Below, piece by piece: positions 5,260 through 6,352 of a stretch of DNA of 6,352 nucleotides. The notes under the pieces were generated by a model. The model was not told the origin of the DNA. It worked only from the letters and a program-made list of their open reading frames with translations, and ran no database searches. This DNA is from Bordetella parapertussis (GTDB lineage Bacteria; Cyanobacteriota; Cyanobacteriia; PCC-6307; Cyanobiaceae), in NCBI GenBank assembly GCA_943324725.2, contig CALPMR020000180.1, forward strand, positions 1 to 6,352, given 5' to 3'. The translations under genes were made by a program, and so were the position numbers. Each line of letters opens with the position of its first letter. The stretch's first letter is position 1.

Positions 5260-6308
5260 GCCTCAAAACTGAGGGCGGTGTTCAAGAGCTGCTGGCAGGC
5301 GACGGCCCGCCGGCCGCCGGATCGACCCATCAGCACAGCATTGGCCTCGGCGTCGGCGAACACGGTCGCCTCGGCGGCCTCCAGGTCCGCCAGCGCCTCA
5401 GCCAGGTTGTCCTGCTGCTCTCGGTGCTGCCTGGGCGAGTGCCTCTCCTGGCCTTGCAGGCTCCAGAGTTCCAGCCGCTCGGCCAGGGCTCGCAGGCCTG
5501 CCACCTCGGCCGCCAGCAGGCGCGTCAGGCTCGGCCCTGTCATCGGCACCATCGGCAGTCGCAACAGGGTGCGATAACTGGCGATCAGTTCGCTGAACAG
5601 CTGCTCCTGCAGATCCCAGAGGCGCCCCAGCCGCTCGCCGAGCTGGTCGCTGCTGAGCTCCACTTCTGCCTCAGGCCGCTGGCTCTGCAGCTGCAGCAAC
5701 AGGGCCAGCAGTCCATTGCGGCGGGCCACGCGCACGCTGGCCTCCGCCTCAACTCCGCCCTCCAGTTGCAGCGCACGCTCCCGCAGGGCTGCGGCGAAGC
5801 CGGTGTACAGGCGGCGGCAGAGCTGCTGGCGCTGTTCGAGGGCGCGACTGGGCCAGAAGCGCGCCACCGCCAACCAGGACAGCAGCACACCGATCAAGGT
5901 CACCAGCAGGCGCAGGGGAATCCAGGTGCTGAGCTGGCTGGCGTGGGCGGTCCAGCCGATGCCCACCACCAGCCCCGCCACCTTGTAGCCGGAATGGAGT
6001 CCCAGGGAGCCGCCGAACAGGCGGGTGCAGGCCAGGGCCAGGGCCACCCCGATCGGCATCGGCAGGATGGGACTCAGGGTGGGATGGAGGATCACCAGGA
6101 TCACGCCCCCCAGCAGGGTGCCCTGCATGCGCTGGATGCCCATGGTGCGGCTGGCCCCCACCGTGCCTCCCAGCACGGCCGCCACCGCCAGGGGCGCATA
6201 GACGGGGTCGGGTAAACCCAGCGTGATCACCAATCCGGCCGACAGGCCGGCGGTCAGCGCCAGGCGCAGGTCGGAGCGGGTCAGCAGCGGCGGGGCCGTG
6301 GCGCTCAT
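5238..6308 (-). CDS. FUSC-family (fusaric acid resistance/aromatic acid exporter-like) membrane protein
   Basis: A 356-residue inner-membrane protein. The first 150 residues hold about six hydrophobic segments (roughly 15-31, 36-52, 62-75, 83-98, 109-122 and 130-150). The family-like pattern includes RLALTAGLSAGLVITLGL, the GTLLGG turn after a conserved Arg/Gln (residues 60-68), and the RLLVTLIGVLLSWLAVARFWP segment with its terminal 'FWP' (132-153). Residues 154-356 are a soluble, Arg/Glu/Leu/Gln-rich, mainly helical domain, probably cytosolic. Full-size FUSC exporters such as AaeB carry two membrane and two soluble halves (about 650 residues). This is a single-module version that presumably dimerises. 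Family members are linked to export of aromatic acids or other organic anions, but the substrate here is unknown. The ATG overlaps a TGA in another frame (ATGA), suggesting coupling to an upstream gene beyond the right edge. The stop shares bases with the convergent small gene. Confidence 0.85.
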   Translation of the reverse strand: MSATAPPLLTRSDLRLALTAGLSAGLVITLGLPDPVYAPLAVAAVLGGTVGASRTMGIQRMQGTLLGGVILVILHPTLSPILPMPIGVALALACTRLFGGSLGLHSGYKVAGLVVGIGWTAHASQLSTWIPLRLLVTLIGVLLSWLAVARFWPSRALEQRQQLCRRLYTGFAAALRERALQLEGGVEAEASVRVARRNGLLALLLQLQSQRPEAEVELSSDQLGERLGRLWDLQEQLFSELIASYRTLLRLPMVPMTGPSLTRLLAAEVAGLRALAERLELWSLQGQERHSPRQHREQQDNLAEALADLEAAEATVFADAEANAVLMGRSGGRRAVACQQLLNTALSFEAAWEVLP

Positions 6309-6352
6309 GACGACCCCCCCGATCCCTTGGCTCCGGGCCCTGTCCGGTCGTC
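6305..6352 (-). CDS. Possible C-terminal end of a gene upstream of the FUSC gene (partial)
   Basis: Reading leftward from the right edge, one frame stays open for 15 codons (DDRTGPGAKGSGGSS) and ends in a TGA that overlaps the FUSC start codon as ATGA. This is the usual arrangement for coupled genes, and the Gly/Ser-rich tail is compatible with a disordered C-terminus. The stretch is far too short to show codon bias or a family. It could equally be a leader with a chance open frame; the run of seven G residues (minus strand, 6320..6314) might also act as a weak ribosome site. Confidence 0.3.
   Translation of the reverse strand, partial: DDRTGPGAKGSGGSS

Noticed and set aside
3740..5266. 508-residue open frame on the minus strand
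   Set aside because: Antisense to the HlyD-type and small membrane genes, with His/Gln/Arg-rich low-complexity translation and no recognisable motif.
5157..6215. 352-residue open frame on the plus strand
   Set aside because: Antisense to the FUSC gene, which has coherent membrane helices; this translation is Gln/His/Gly-rich and looks like a shadow.
1..6352. CRISPR array, tRNA/rRNA, transposase, phage or restriction genes
   Set aside because: No regularly spaced repeats, cloverleaf, terminal inverted repeats or matching protein motifs were seen.

Overview
The window is about 6.35 kb of very GC-rich, gene-dense DNA. It is best explained as the chromosome of a high-GC picocyanobacterium of the Cyanobium/freshwater Synechococcus type. 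The reasons are a CyanoP (PsbP-family) thylakoid lipoprotein, a cyanobacterial-style RecR and LipA, two overlapping HIP1 palindromes (GCGATCGC), and almost no intergenic space. The genus is an inference from content and composition, not from a database match.

Layout, left to right. A 5'-truncated conserved hypothetical gene (+, 3..404) ends inside the 3' end of lipA (-, 386..1300). lipA is coupled to recR (-, 1297..~1896) by an ATGA overlap. recR has no ATG, GTG or TTG at the expected position and probably starts at a CTG. A 121-bp divergent spacer (1897..2017) separates recR from a tightly packed plus-strand run: a PsbP-domain lipoprotein (CyanoP, 2018..2605), a DAO-type FAD oxidoreductase (2605..3696), a HlyD-type membrane fusion protein resembling the NHLM/NHLP bacteriocin-export family (3722..5056), and a 63-residue two-helix membrane protein (5050..5241). 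Gaps in this run are -1, +25 and -7 bp, so it reads as one operon. It collides stop-on-stop (shared TTAG) with a FUSC-family membrane protein on the minus strand (5238..6308). The FUSC start overlaps a stop codon, so it is probably coupled to a gene beyond the right edge.

How the parts fit. recR/lipA is a housekeeping pair (recombinational repair; lipoate synthesis). CyanoP acts at photosystem II on the lumenal side. The most interesting part is the right half: a periplasmic adaptor (HlyD), a tiny two-helix membrane protein and an FUSC-type inner-membrane protein lie side by side. The same three kinds of part make up AaeA/AaeX/AaeB-like efflux systems, but here the order is rearranged and convergent. 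No ABC transporter, peptidase or precursor peptide is visible, so a peptide-export role for the HlyD protein is not supported within the window. No tRNA, rRNA, CRISPR array, insertion sequence or phage gene was seen.
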